64,000 bases of DNA from Comamonas sp. GB3 AK4-5 (GTDB lineage Bacteria > Pseudomonadota > Gammaproteobacteria > Burkholderiales > Burkholderiaceae_C). The stretch covers positions 992,001 through 1,056,000 of the forward strand of contig NZ_CP166730.1 in assembly GCF_041320665.1 (NCBI RefSeq), read 5' to 3'. Both the position numbers and the translations under genes were made by a program. The stretch's first letter is position 1. The number at the start of each line of letters is the position of its first letter. This document shows positions 37,074 through 46,402 of this stretch, piece by piece. The notes beneath the pieces were generated by a model. That model searched no databases, was not told where the DNA came from, and saw only the letters and a list, made by a program, of their open reading frames with translations.

Positions 37074-37231
37074 TGTCTCGTTTTGAGGCGGCCATACAGC
37101 GCTTGAGGCTTTGTTGCTCGCCCTTGCCGTAGATGACTACTGTCTGCGGGCGAGACGCCGCGCCTGAAGCGCCGTCTGGCCGTTGTGGGGTTTGCTGCAG
37201 TGCCCACTCCTCTTCAGACGCCCGCTCCGGC
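37074..37231 (+). repeat. Covarying hairpin repeat, copy D
   Basis: Plus orientation, beginning 17 bases after the mutM stop: GTGTCTCGTTTTGAGGCG, then CGGCCATACAGCGCTTGAGG paired with the complement of the right arm ending at 37183. The inner hairpin is GTAG ATGA CTAC where the other copies have GTAC AGGC GTAC, a compensating change. It fills most of the 301-bp mutM-mutY gap. Confidence 0.88.
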
Positions 37232-37357
37232 TGGCAGAAAGACCGGCTTCTCAAATAGCCTCTGGCTGAGAGTGGGGCAAGGCGCTGGCGCACAATCCCA
37301 GGCAGACCAAAACCAGCAGCGACCCATAGCGGTTGCTGCCTTATTCCAAGCACCCGC

Positions 37358-38422
37358 GTGACATCTTTGCCCCCGACTCTGGCCACTGCCGTGGTGCAGT
37401 GGCAGGCCAGCCATGGCCGCAACCACCTTCCCTGGCAGCAGATGCGCGATCCCTATCGCGTCTGGCTGTCCGAAATCATGCTGCAGCAAACCCAGGTCAC
37501 CACGGTGCTGGGCTATTACGACCGCTTTCTGCAGCGCTTTCCCGATGTGGCCAGCCTGGCCGCAGCGGCGCAGGACGATGTGCTGGCGCTGTGGAGTGGG
37601 CTGGGCTATTACAGCCGGGCCCGCAATCTGCACAAATGTGCCCAGGCCGTGGTGAATGACTTTGGTGGAGCCTTTCCACGCAGCAGCGCGCTGCTGGCCA
37701 CGTTGCCGGGCATTGGCCGCTCCACCGCAGCAGCGATTGCCAGCTTTTGCTTTGGCGAGCGTGCCGCGATTCTGGATGCCAATGTCAAGCGTGTGCTGAC
37801 GCGGGCGCTGGCCTATGGCGAGGATTTGTCCCAGGCCAAAAATGAAAAAGCTCTGTGGCTCAAGGCCGAGGCTTTGCTGCCCACGCAGCAGTTGGAGGTG
37901 CAAATGCCGCGCTACACCCAGGGCCTGATGGACCTGGGCGCCACCGTCTGCCTGCCGCGCAAGCCCAACTGCCTGATCTGTCCGCTGCAGCCCCAATGCA
38001 AGGCCGCGGCCGCGGGCAATCCGCAGGACTATCCGGTCAAGACGCGCAAGACCAAGCGCAGCTCCGAAGCCTGGTGGCTGCTGATTGCGGTGGATGCACA
38101 GCAGTGCGTCTGGCTTGAACGCAGGCCCCAGCAGGGTATCTGGGCTGGCTTGTATAGCCCGGCCATCTTTGACGGCCGCACGGCACTGGAGCAGGCCGTG
38201 GCCCTGCAATGGCCATCGGCCGCAGCGGCCAATGAGCTGCCCGCGTTTTTGCATGTGCTGACGCACAAGGATTTGTTTCTCCACCCCGTGTTCGTTCCCG
38301 TGGGAACTGCCGCAGCGGCCGGGTCTGGCGAAGGCGGCCGCTGGGCCGGCGTGGCCGAATGGGCGGCCATGGGTCTGCCAGCACCCGTGCGCCGCTTGCT
38401 GGATGAAGAGCTGGGCGCATAA
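37358..38422 (+). CDS. mutY: Adenine DNA glycosylase
   Basis: 354 residues. WLSEIMLQQTQVTTV contains the catalytic Glu, the helix-hairpin-helix is LPGIGRSTAAAIASF with the catalytic Asp in AAILDANVKRV, and the Fe-S cluster is CLPRKPNCLICPLQPQC (C-x6-C-x2-C-x5-C). The C-terminal NUDIX-like domain (about 235-350) recognises 8-oxoG. It removes adenine mispaired with 8-oxoguanine, complementing MutM. The start is GTG with no strong ribosome site; start confidence is moderate. Confidence 0.96.
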   Translation: MTSLPPTLATAVVQWQASHGRNHLPWQQMRDPYRVWLSEIMLQQTQVTTVLGYYDRFLQRFPDVASLAAAAQDDVLALWSGLGYYSRARNLHKCAQAVVNDFGGAFPRSSALLATLPGIGRSTAAAIASFCFGERAAILDANVKRVLTRALAYGEDLSQAKNEKALWLKAEALLPTQQLEVQMPRYTQGLMDLGATVCLPRKPNCLICPLQPQCKAAAAGNPQDYPVKTRKTKRSSEAWWLLIAVDAQQCVWLERRPQQGIWAGLYSPAIFDGRTALEQAVALQWPSAAAANELPAFLHVLTHKDLFLHPVFVPVGTAAAAGSGEGGRWAGVAEWAAMGLPAPVRRLLDEELGA

Positions 38423-38557
38423 GCACTGGGTTTGCGGCGAGGACCACAGGCGCTTTGTGCCCAAGGCATAGGCCTTGCCAGCGCGGAACAAGCCAGGGCT
38501 TGCTGCATGAAAACCGGCAGGGCCTACAGGGCCTAACGTCGAAGGACGAGCAAGGGA

Positions 38558-38767
38558 TCAGAATCGCCTTTTTGGTAGCAGCAAGGCGCAGCGCAGCAGC
38601 ATCCATGCCTGCCATTGCTCCCTGGCACCGGGCTCTCGCCGAGCACGGCGGGTGGCGTCGATGATGTACAGGCGCAGATTGCGCAAGGCCTGTCGGTCAC
38701 GGGTTTGTGTCGCCTGCAGCCAGACTTTTTCACAGCGCTGGCGCTCCAGCATGTGCTCGGTGCTCAT
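38558..38767 (-). CDS. Small hypothetical protein coupled to creD
   Basis: 69 residues: MSTEHMLERQRCEKVWLQAT at the start, then a highly basic helical segment (LRNLRLYIIDATRRARREPG) and a hydrophobic basic end (LLRCALLLPKRRF). Its ATG overlaps the creD stop (ATGA), the usual sign of co-translation, so I consider it real. No signal peptide and no recognised family. Being the last gene of a creD transcript, it may belong to the CreB regulon. Confidence 0.55.
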   Translation of the reverse strand: MSTEHMLERQRCEKVWLQATQTRDRQALRNLRLYIIDATRRARREPGAREQWQAWMLLRCALLLPKRRF

Positions 38768-40176
38768 GGTTGCGAAGCCTTGTCTGCAATGGATGCCTGG
38801 GCCGTTTTGGCTGCTTCGCCGCCAAACGCATACCAGTCCACCTTGCGTGTGCAGACCATGAGCAGGGCCAGTACCGCAAACAAGGCCAGAGCGCCCACGA
38901 CCAGGGCGGTCTGTTCCAGTTGCAGCAGCACATACAGCAGGGCGTAGAGGGCGGCAATACCGGCTGCAAACGGCAGGCCCAGCCTGAAGCTGCCCAGGAT
39001 GTGGCTGGCGTAATAGGCCAGCAGGACAACGCAGGCCACGGCGGCCGCGGCGTAGGCGCTGGCAAAGCCCAGATGCTCGGAGAGGCTGATCAGCAGCAGG
39101 AAAAAGCTGCACAGCGCCGAACCTACGAACAGGTATTGCACCGGGTGCACACGCAGTTTTTTGAGCACTTCAAACATGGCAACGGCCACAAAAGTCAGCA
39201 CCACGAACAGCAAGCCATATTTGGTGGCACGGTCGCTGAGTGAATAGAGGTTGACGGGATCCACAAAATCCGTGGTCAGGGTTTCCAGACAGCCTGAAGG
39301 AGCCACACTGTCGTAATAAGAATCCTGGTCACGGCCGGCAGGGCAAAGCTGAGTTTGCTGCTGAAAGGCCTGCCTGGCCGAGGAGGCCAGGGCCGAGAGA
39401 TTCCAGCTGGCGCTAAAGCCTTGCTCGCTGATCTCGCGGCGTGTGGGCAAAAAGCTGCCGCCAAACGAGGGGTGGGGCCAGTCGGACGAGAGACTGACCT
39501 GGCTTTGGCTGCCCAGTGGCACAAAGGCCAGGCGCTCCGTCCCCACAAGCTCCAGCTGTACGGACAGCTCCAGGGGCTTGCCTTTCTTGAGCAATGCCAG
39601 GGGCAGTGCTGCGCTGACTCCTTGGGTGTAGCGCTCAAGCCCGGTGCCAGGCTCGGCCGTCAGCTCTTTTTGGTCTGCAAGAATGCGTGCGCTGCGCACG
39701 CCACGGGCATCGCTCAGGGCCAGAGCAATCTTCAAGGGCTCGCAGCTCACGCGGGTGGAGGCGCTGGCCTTGCCAGCTGTGACGGGCTCCAGATACTCGT
39801 CGGCATTGGCGAAGCTGGCGCTGATGCTGTCCTTGAGCACATAGCCGTTGACTTTGTGCAGTCCACGCGCGAGCTCCTCCATATGGGCGGATGCCTCATG
39901 GCGCAGCGTATCGGGCTGCAGCATGCGCTGGAAATTTTCGGTGCTGGTCTCGATTTTCTTGCCGTTTTGCACACTGGTGTATCGGGTACAGGCTTGCACC
40001 AGCACCGGCCCCATCAGCGTTTGCGGGCCCGCCAGGCTTGCGACCACGCTTTGCACTGCATGGTCGCGGTTGCGTATGCGGTCTTGCACCACGTCCTGGA
40101 TTTGGTACAAGCCCAGCATCAAAAGGACCAGCATGACAAACAGGGCCAGGCCTTTACTCAGCAATCGGTTCTTCAT
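38764..40176 (-). CDS. creD: Inner-membrane protein CreD
   Basis: 470 residues. Topology is CreD-like: one N-terminal membrane helix (LALFVMLVLLMLGLYQI), a large periplasmic domain (about 30-320), then about five or six helices in the C-terminal third (YGLLFVVLTFVAVAMFEVLKKLRVHPVQYLFVG...). CreD is the main CreBC-induced protein; its biochemical role is unclear and it has been linked to envelope stress and colicin tolerance. A TTCAC-N6-TTCAC CreB-type box lies 67 bases upstream of its start. Confidence 0.92.
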   Translation of the reverse strand: MKNRLLSKGLALFVMLVLLMLGLYQIQDVVQDRIRNRDHAVQSVVASLAGPQTLMGPVLVQACTRYTSVQNGKKIETSTENFQRMLQPDTLRHEASAHMEELARGLHKVNGYVLKDSISASFANADEYLEPVTAGKASASTRVSCEPLKIALALSDARGVRSARILADQKELTAEPGTGLERYTQGVSAALPLALLKKGKPLELSVQLELVGTERLAFVPLGSQSQVSLSSDWPHPSFGGSFLPTRREISEQGFSASWNLSALASSARQAFQQQTQLCPAGRDQDSYYDSVAPSGCLETLTTDFVDPVNLYSLSDRATKYGLLFVVLTFVAVAMFEVLKKLRVHPVQYLFVGSALCSFFLLLISLSEHLGFASAYAAAAVACVVLLAYYASHILGSFRLGLPFAAGIAALYALLYVLLQLEQTALVVGALALFAVLALLMVCTRKVDWYAFGGEAAKTAQASIADKASQP

Positions 40177-40243
40177 TTTCCGTCTTCCGGCTATTGATCA
40201 GGCCAGCAGTTTCGGCAGAGCTTGTGCGCGGGGGATGAAGTCT

Positions 40244-40259
40244 GTGAAGTGAAAGTGAA
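40244..40259 (-). promoter_or_regulatory. CreB-binding-type direct repeat (cre tag) before creD
   Basis: On the minus strand the bases read TTCAC TTTCAC TTCAC, an exact TTCAC-N6-TTCAC direct repeat as described for CreB in E. coli. The box ends 67 bases before the creD ATG, between creC and creD, so creD probably has its own CreB-driven promoter. Confidence 0.7.
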
Positions 40260-40260
40260 G

Positions 40261-40385
40261 CCCCCTGAAGCGCTGTGCGCCTTCCCCCTCTCTCGCGTCG
40301 GGGGAGGGAGGCGACAGCCTCGCGGCGGGATGGCCCTTGCTCGCTGTCCCTGGCTCGGGGCGCGCCAGTTTCTTGCGCTGTGGCC
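40261..40385 (+). repeat. CCCCCTGAG-like repeat, copy R8 (exceptional orientation)
   Basis: Begins CCCCCTGAAGCGCTGTGCGC directly beside the CreB-type box. It runs toward the 3' end of creC, so unlike the other copies it does not follow a stop codon in its own direction. It is also the most diverged copy. Confidence 0.7.
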
Positions 40386-40391
40386 TTGGCT

Positions 40392-41855
40392 TTATGCGCT
40401 GCGCCTCTGGCCCCAGCGCAGCGTCACGCAAAGTCCGGGTTCGCTGTTGCGGGCTTGCATGCTGCCGCCGTGCAGGGCCATGATGCGCGCAACAATGGAC
40501 AGGCCAAGCCCTGTGCCGCTGCGTTCGCCTCCGGGCCTGGGTGTGGTGAAAAAGCGCTGGCCCAGCCGGCCCAAAAGGCTTGCTGGTACGCCAGGGCCTT
40601 GGTCGCGCACACTGATGCCCGAGGGGGACAGCTCCACAAAAATACGGCTGCCCCGGGGTGAGAAATCCAGGGCGTTTTGCAGCAGATTGCTGATGGCCAG
40701 CACGACGAGGCCAGCCTCCCATGGGCCTTGGCTGTCCTCGCCGCTGAGCTCGAACGCTATGCCGCATTGCTCTGCCGCGCTCGCAAGCTGTGCCATGGCC
40801 TGCTCGGCGCTCTCGCGCAGGCTGCATAGGCCCTGGGTCTGCAGCTGCTGGCGCTGTTCCAGGCGGCTGAGCTGCAGCAACTGGTCCACGAGATTTTGCA
40901 GTCTCTGGCATTGGTCCACGACCTGGCGCGCAAACAGCTGGCGGTCCGGCTCGGGCAGGTCTTCCTGCAGCAGCTCGCCCGCGCCGCGTATGGCGGCCAC
41001 GGGGCTTTTGAGCTCGTGGGTCAGGGCGCGTACATAGCCTTCTATGTAGTCGCGCCCTTCAAGGCGGCGGCGCATGTTTTCCATGGCCAGTGCCAGCTCA
41101 CCGAGCTCGCCCGGCATATCGGGAACCTGGGGTGAAGCTGGGGCCGCTGTGGGCAGGGCTTCCTCCTGCAAGGTTGGGGCCTGGACCTGCTGGGCATAGC
41201 TGCGCAAGCGCCGCACATGGAGCACCAGCCACCAGGTGACGGCAAAGCCCACGCCGGCCGACAGCAGTAAAAACAGCAGCCCGCCGCGCAGCATCTTGCG
41301 TTCGGCACTGTCCACAATTTTCTGCACCGAGCGCGCGGGCTTGGAGGTGGTGAGCACGCCGATGATGCGACCGTCGTCGACGATGGGGGCGGAGACATAC
41401 ATGACGCTGCTGGCTTCGTCATTGGCGATGTTGCGCGTGGTGCGCGCCCCGTATTCGCCGCGCAAGGTGAGGTGGACGTCGCGCCAGCGCGCGTAATCGG
41501 CGCCCACATCGCTGCCTGCCGAGTCGAACAGCACACGCCCTTTTTCATTGGTGACCGTGACGCGCAGATCCAGGCTGGCCTTGCGTGTGTCCCAGATCCA
41601 GACCTTGACGGGCTGCCCCGTATAGCTTTGCAGCTGGCGCGCAAAAAGGCTGTGGGCAGGATCTTGGACCAGGGTGCCGCTGGCGAGCTCCGGGGCGGCA
41701 AGGGCTGCGAGCGCGTAGGAGGTCTCGACCAGGGTGTCCTCGGTGACCTTGCGCACGCTGGGCTTGATCTCGACCATGAAGACGCGCAGCACAAAGAAGG
41801 CGGCCAGGCCATTGATGACGAAAAAGGCAAAAAACAGTCGCAGGCCCAGGCGCAT
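40392..41855 (-). CDS. creC: Sensor histidine kinase CreC
   Basis: 487 residues. An N-terminal helix (RLFFAFFVINGLAAFFVLRVFM), a periplasmic sensor region (about 30-185), a second helix (LLFLLLSAGVGFAVTWWLVL), a HAMP-like linker, the phosphoacceptor His in ALTHELKSPVAAIRGAGELL near residue 278, and the ATPase N box VLAISNLLQNALDFSPRG with DQGPGVP. It phosphorylates CreB. Downstream of creB by 12 bases. Confidence 0.94.
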   Translation of the reverse strand: MRLGLRLFFAFFVINGLAAFFVLRVFMVEIKPSVRKVTEDTLVETSYALAALAAPELASGTLVQDPAHSLFARQLQSYTGQPVKVWIWDTRKASLDLRVTVTNEKGRVLFDSAGSDVGADYARWRDVHLTLRGEYGARTTRNIANDEASSVMYVSAPIVDDGRIIGVLTTSKPARSVQKIVDSAERKMLRGGLLFLLLSAGVGFAVTWWLVLHVRRLRSYAQQVQAPTLQEEALPTAAPASPQVPDMPGELGELALAMENMRRRLEGRDYIEGYVRALTHELKSPVAAIRGAGELLQEDLPEPDRQLFARQVVDQCQRLQNLVDQLLQLSRLEQRQQLQTQGLCSLRESAEQAMAQLASAAEQCGIAFELSGEDSQGPWEAGLVVLAISNLLQNALDFSPRGSRIFVELSPSGISVRDQGPGVPASLLGRLGQRFFTTPRPGGERSGTGLGLSIVARIMALHGGSMQARNSEPGLCVTLRWGQRRSA

Positions 41856-41867
41856 GGTGAAGCCCGG

Positions 41868-42590
41868 TTATAGCGGCAGCTGCAGGCTATAGCCCATGCC
41901 GCGGTGCGTGGTGATGAAGTCCTGCCCGCTGGCCTGTGTCCTGAGCTTGGCGCGCAGGGTTTTGACATGGGTGTCCACGGTGCGGTCCGTGCTGTCGCTG
42001 TCCTGGCCCCAGATGTTTGCCAGCAGGAAATCGCGGCTCAGTATGCGGTCGGGCCGTGCCAGCATGCATGCCAGCAACTGGTATTCACGCCGCGTCAAAT
42101 CCAGCACCCTGCCTTGCATGCGTATGCGTTGGCCAGGCTCATCCAGCTCGAACCAGGCGGTGCTGGCTGCGGGCGCCTCCTGGCTGGCGGCGGCTTGCAG
42201 GCGCTGTACGCGGCGCAGCAGGGCACGGGTGCGCGCGACGAGTTCACGCGGGCTGAAGGGTTTGCTCAGATAGTCGTCTGCGCCCAGTTCCAGGCCCAGC
42301 ACGCGGTCCATTTCCTCGCCGCGCGCGCTGAGCACCAGAATCGGCGCATGGACGCCGGCCGCGCGCAGCTCGCGGCACCAGTCCAGGCCGTTGCCGTCGG
42401 GTAGGCCCACATCGAGCAGCAGGGCATCAAAGCGCCGCGACTTCCACTGTGCATATGCATCGTCCAGCCGCAGGCAATGGCTGGCGGCAATCCCATCACG
42501 CGCCAGTGCATAGCAAACGGTGCGGGCTATGGCGGGGTCGTCTTCGACGAGCAGTACCTGGGGACCTTGGGGGCTGGTGGCGGCTTGCAT
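41868..42590 (-). CDS. creB: Response regulator CreB
   Basis: 240 residues. Receiver domain with acidic pocket VLLVEDDPAIARTV and phosphorylated Asp in ALLLDVGLPDGNGLD; a Lys in YLSKPFSPRELVART; then an OmpR-type winged helix ending DRTVDTHVKTLRAKLR and THRGMGYSLQLPL. It binds TTCAC direct repeats in known bacteria, and one lies before creD here. First gene of the creBC unit; no CreB-type box is visible before creB. Confidence 0.94.
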   Translation of the reverse strand: MQAATSPQGPQVLLVEDDPAIARTVCYALARDGIAASHCLRLDDAYAQWKSRRFDALLLDVGLPDGNGLDWCRELRAAGVHAPILVLSARGEEMDRVLGLELGADDYLSKPFSPRELVARTRALLRRVQRLQAAASQEAPAASTAWFELDEPGQRIRMQGRVLDLTRREYQLLACMLARPDRILSRDFLLANIWGQDSDSTDRTVDTHVKTLRAKLRTQASGQDFITTHRGMGYSLQLPL

Positions 42591-42694
42591 GGCGCTGAGG
42601 GCGAGCTTGGATGCGTTATCAAAAAGGGGCTGTTTGCGCAGGTTTTCAGAGTGCTTACATCCCGTCGGAGGAGGGAGTCCAGCAGGCTGGGTTT

Positions 42695-42850
42695 GCCGGA
42701 GCGGGCCAGCGAAGCGTAGCTAGCGCCTAATTTCACCCCACAACGGCCAGACCGCACTTCAGGCGCGGCGCCTTGCCCGCAGGCAGTACGCCTGTACGAC
42801 CAGGGCGAGCAACAAAGTATGAAGTGCGGTATGGCCGTCTCAAAACGAAG
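42695..42850 (-). repeat. Covarying hairpin repeat, copy C
   Basis: The arms at 42743-42762 and 42819-42838 pair (ACGGCCAGACCGCACTTCAG against the complement of TATGAAGTGCGGTATGGCCG); here CAGCGC of other copies is replaced by CCGCAC and its partner changes with it. In minus reading it starts 29 bases after the rapZ stop. The 289-bp gap between rapZ and creB holds nothing else. Confidence 0.88.
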
Positions 42851-42879
42851 AAGCCAACCAAGCCGCAGAAGGCAGAAGT

Positions 42880-43749
42880 TCAATGCCGGCGCTGGTCCAT
42901 TTCGCGGTGACGGCGCAGCGTGGTCCACTGGCCCAGATAGTGATTGGCCAACTGCTCCACCAGATACACCGATCGATGCTGCCCCCCGGTGCAGCCAATG
43001 GCCACCGTCACATAGCTGCGGTGGTTCTGGTTGAGCACATCCAGCCAGTGGTCCAGAAACTCGATGATGTGGGCCTGCATGCGCTGCACATCCGGGGACT
43101 GGCGCAGATAGTCAATCACCGGCTGGTCCATGCCCGTTAGCGGTCGCAGCTCCAGCTCGTAATAGGGGTTGGGCAGCATGCGCACGTCAAACACATAGTC
43201 GGCATCTACCGGCAGGGCATGTTTGAAGCCAAAGGACTGAAAGACCAGCGTCATCTGCCCCGGTGGCACGGAGATCAGGCTTTTCACATAGCTTTGCAGC
43301 TGGGCCGAGCGCAGATTGCTGGTGTCGATGACATGCGAGCGTTCGCGCAGCGGTGCCAGCAGTTCATGCTCGGACTCTATGGTTTGCACCAGGGCCAGCC
43401 GGGCGCCATCGCTGCTTTCGCTGGACAGCGGGTGGCGGCGGCGGGTTTCGGAAAAACGGCGCACCAGCGTGCCAATGGAGGCATCCAGAAAGATGGAGTG
43501 CAGCACCACGCCCTGGGCCTTGAGGGCGTTGAGCTGATCGGGCAGCTGCGGCAGGCCTCGGGGGCTGCGGGCGTCCATGGCCACCGCCACCTTGTGGCCA
43601 TAGCGGCTGTGATCGAGCTTTGCAAAGTCGCTCAGCAGCTCGGGCGGCAGATTGTCCACGCAGTAGTAGCCGGCGTCTTCCAGCGCATGCAGGGCCACGG
43701 ATTTGCCGGAGCCGGACATGCCGGTGATGAGCACGAGTTCCAGGGCCAT
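42880..43749 (-). CDS. rapZ: RNase adapter protein RapZ
   Basis: 289 residues. Walker [17 protein letters not shown] near the N-terminus; [30 protein letters not shown] and [15 protein letters not shown] are RapZ signatures. In E. coli it guides RNase E to the GlmZ small RNA and senses glucosamine-6-phosphate; the same role is inferred here. AAGGAGAAATT is a good ribosome site for ATG 43749. Confidence 0.95.
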   Translation of the reverse strand: MALELVLITGMSGSGKSVALHALEDAGYYCVDNLPPELLSDFAKLDHSRYGHKVAVAMDARSPRGLPQLPDQLNALKAQGVVLHSIFLDASIGTLVRRFSETRRRHPLSSESSDGARLALVQTIESEHELLAPLRERSHVIDTSNLRSAQLQSYVKSLISVPPGQMTLVFQSFGFKHALPVDADYVFDVRMLPNPYYELELRPLTGMDQPVIDYLRQSPDVQRMQAHIIEFLDHWLDVLNQNHRSYVTVAIGCTGGQHRSVYLVEQLANHYLGQWTTLRRHREMDQRRH

Positions 43750-43808
43750 GGCGGTGAATTTCTCCTTGTGGTGGGCCAATAGGGGATGCCGCGGACTGCA
43801 GCGTGCGG

Positions 43809-45464
43809 TCAGGGGCTGCCGGCCTGGGCCAGCATTTCGCGTGCATGGGCCAAGGTGGTGGCAGACAGGCGTTCGCCGCCCAGCATGCGGGCGACTTCCT
43901 GTTCTCGCTCAGTATCGCGCACCGGCGTCACCGAGCTGGTGGTGCAGGTCTTGTCGCGCCGTTTGGACACCACGTAGTGCTGGTCGGCGCAGGCAGCGAC
44001 CTGGGGCAAGTGGGTGACGGCCAGCACCTGGCGGTCGCGGCCCAGGGCCCGCATCAGCTTGCCCACGGTTTCGGCCACGGCGCCACCCACGCCCGAATCC
44101 ACCTCGTCAAAAATCAGGGTGCCGGCCTGGCCCAGCTGGCTGGTGGTGACGGCAATCGCCAGCGACAGGCGCGAGAGCTCGCCGCCCGAGGCCACCTTGC
44201 CAATCGGCCGGGGCGTGGCGCCGGGGTGGCCGGCCACCAGGAATTGCACCGCGTCCATGCCGCTGGCGCTGGGTTCTTCCAGTTTGTCCAGTTGCACGGC
44301 AAATCTGCCGCCCTGCATGCCCAGGCCCTGCATGGCCTGGGTGATGGCGCGCGACAGCTTGGGCGCGGCCTTGGTGCGCTGGCGCGAGAGCTCGCGCGCG
44401 GCGGCCTGGTAGGCCTCATGGGCTTGCTGTTCACGCTGGCGCAGGCGGGCCACATCCTCCACGGCGTCCAGCTGGCGCAGCTCGTCGCGCCAACCTTGCA
44501 GCAGACCGGGCAGTTCTTCGGGTGAGCGCTTGTAGCGGCGCGCTAGTTGCATCCACAGGGTCAGGCGGCCATCCAGTTCGGCCAGGCGCTCGGGGTCCAG
44601 CTCGGTGCGGCGCAGATAGCTGTGCAGGCTGTGTCTGGCGTCGCTGACCTGGGCCAGACTGGAAGCCAGAACATCGGCAATCGCTTGAAATTCGGGCTCC
44701 AGATGCTCTTGATTTTGCAGCGTGCTGTGGGCGCGGGTCAGCGGGCCGGAGATGCCGGTTTCATCGTCTTCCAGCAGATACAGCGCGCTTTGCGCGGTTT
44801 CGAGCAGGCTTTGGGCGTGAGACAGGCGCGTGTGCTGGGTGTTGAGCTCGTCCCATTCCTCTGCGCCGGGGCTCAGCTTGTCCAGCTCGCCAATCTGCCA
44901 CTGCAGGCGTTCGCGCTCGCGCTGCAGCGTGTCCTGGGCGGCCAGCGCATGTTCCAGCTCCTGGTGGGCACTGCGCCATTGGCTCCAGCAGGTGCGCAGG
45001 GCCTGGGTGTCGGTGCCGGCATAGGCGTCTAGCAGGGCGCGCACGGCATCGGGCCGGGTCAGGCTTTGCCAGGCATGCTGGCCGTGTATGTCCAGCAGCA
45101 GATCGCCCAGATGGCGTAGCTGGGTGGCCGTGGCGGGTGCGCCATTGATCCAGGCGCGGCTGCGGCCCTGGGTGTCGATCACGCGGCGCAGCAGCAACAG
45201 GTCTTCGCGTGCAAAGCCACCTTCTTCCAGCCAGGCTGCCAGGTGGGTGGGGCAGTCGAATTCGGCGGTGATATCGGCCTGGGTCTGGCCCTCGCGAACC
45301 ACGCCGACATCGGCGCGGCTGCCCAGGACCAGTTGCAGGGCGTCAATCAAGATGGACTTGCCGGCACCGGTCTCGCCAGTGAGCACGGTGAAGCCGGTGT
45401 GCAGGTCCAGGTCCAACGACTGCACGATGACAAAGTCGCGCAGCGCAATGCGTCGCAGGGCCAT
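43809..45464 (-). CDS. recN: DNA repair protein RecN
   Basis: 551 residues, normal. SMC-like ATPase with Walker [21 protein letters not shown] near residue 28, a central coiled coil (about 150-370), then the signature [20 protein letters not shown] and Walker [13 protein letters not shown]. It acts in double-strand break repair. Three bases separate it from nadK upstream, so the two are one transcript. Confidence 0.97.
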   Translation of the reverse strand: MALRRIALRDFVIVQSLDLDLHTGFTVLTGETGAGKSILIDALQLVLGSRADVGVVREGQTQADITAEFDCPTHLAAWLEEGGFAREDLLLLRRVIDTQGRSRAWINGAPATATQLRHLGDLLLDIHGQHAWQSLTRPDAVRALLDAYAGTDTQALRTCWSQWRSAHQELEHALAAQDTLQRERERLQWQIGELDKLSPGAEEWDELNTQHTRLSHAQSLLETAQSALYLLEDDETGISGPLTRAHSTLQNQEHLEPEFQAIADVLASSLAQVSDARHSLHSYLRRTELDPERLAELDGRLTLWMQLARRYKRSPEELPGLLQGWRDELRQLDAVEDVARLRQREQQAHEAYQAAARELSRQRTKAAPKLSRAITQAMQGLGMQGGRFAVQLDKLEEPSASGMDAVQFLVAGHPGATPRPIGKVASGGELSRLSLAIAVTTSQLGQAGTLIFDEVDSGVGGAVAETVGKLMRALGRDRQVLAVTHLPQVAACADQHYVVSKRRDKTCTTSSVTPVRDTEREQEVARMLGGERLSATTLAHAREMLAQAGSP

Positions 45465-45467
45465 GGT

Positions 45468-46373
45468 TCAGGTGCCCCCTTCGTTCCAGCCCAGTTTCTT
45501 GCGCAGCGTGGCGTAGTAGTTCCAGCCCGTGGGGTGCAAAAAGCGTATGCCATGCTGGGCGCGGCGTACATAGATGCGGTCGCCGTGGCGCAGCGAGGCC
45601 AGGGACTGCATGTCAAAATTGGCGCTGATGTCGCGCCCACCCACCACTTCGATCATGACCTCGCCCTGATCGGACAGCACGATGGGGCGGTTGGACAGGG
45701 TGTGGGGCGCAATCGGTGCCATCACCCAGGCGCCCACGGAAGGGTGGAGCAGTGGGCCGCCGGCCGAGAGCGCATAGGCTGTGGAGCCCGTGGGGCTGGC
45801 CACGATCAGGCCGTCGGCGCGCTGGTTGGAGACAAAGCGCCCGTCGACCTCGACACGCAACTCCACCATGCCCGAGGTGCTGCCGCGGTTGACCACCACA
45901 TCGTTCATGGCCAGGGCCTCGAACACGCAGGTGTCGCCGCGCATGACGCGGGCTTCGATCAGCGGGCGGGGGTCTTCCTCGTACTCGCCCTCCAGCATGG
46001 CCTGCAGCGTGGGCAGCAGGTTTTCATCCATGGGGATGTCGGTGACAAAGCCCAGCCGCCCCTGGTTGATGCCAATCAGCGGCGTGCCATAGCGCGACAG
46101 ATGCCGGCTGACACCCAGCATGGTGCCGTCGCCTCCCATGACCAGGGCCAGGTCGCAGGCCAGGCCCAGGGCATCCACATCCAGACTGCGGTAGGCTGCG
46201 GGCTGACCCATCTGCAAGGCGGTCTCGGCCTCCACAATCACTTCACAGCCCTGGGTGCTTAAAAAGGCGGCAATGTCTTCCAGCGCCTGGCGCGGGCAAT
46301 CCTGGGGAGTACCTGTCGCAGAAGGGGCGCGGTACTTGCCGATGAGGGCCACATGGCGAAACTTGGACGTCAT
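45468..46373 (-). CDS. nadK: NAD kinase
   Basis: 301 residues. [14 protein letters not shown] is the GGDG motif, and [17 protein letters not shown] plus [19 protein letters not shown] are the conserved active-site blocks. It phosphorylates NAD to NADP. Divergent from hrcA with only 29 bases between the starts, so the two promoters must overlap. Confidence 0.97.
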   Translation of the reverse strand: MTSKFRHVALIGKYRAPSATGTPQDCPRQALEDIAAFLSTQGCEVIVEAETALQMGQPAAYRSLDVDALGLACDLALVMGGDGTMLGVSRHLSRYGTPLIGINQGRLGFVTDIPMDENLLPTLQAMLEGEYEEDPRPLIEARVMRGDTCVFEALAMNDVVVNRGSTSGMVELRVEVDGRFVSNQRADGLIVASPTGSTAYALSAGGPLLHPSVGAWVMAPIAPHTLSNRPIVLSDQGEVMIEVVGGRDISANFDMQSLASLRHGDRIYVRRAQHGIRFLHPTGWNYYATLRKKLGWNEGGT

Positions 46374-46402
46374 GAGGGAAATTACATCATTAAAATCATT
46401 CC

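Noticed and set aside
42591..42694. CreB-type box upstream of creB.
   Set aside because: No TTCAC-N6-TTCAC pair is present on either strand there.
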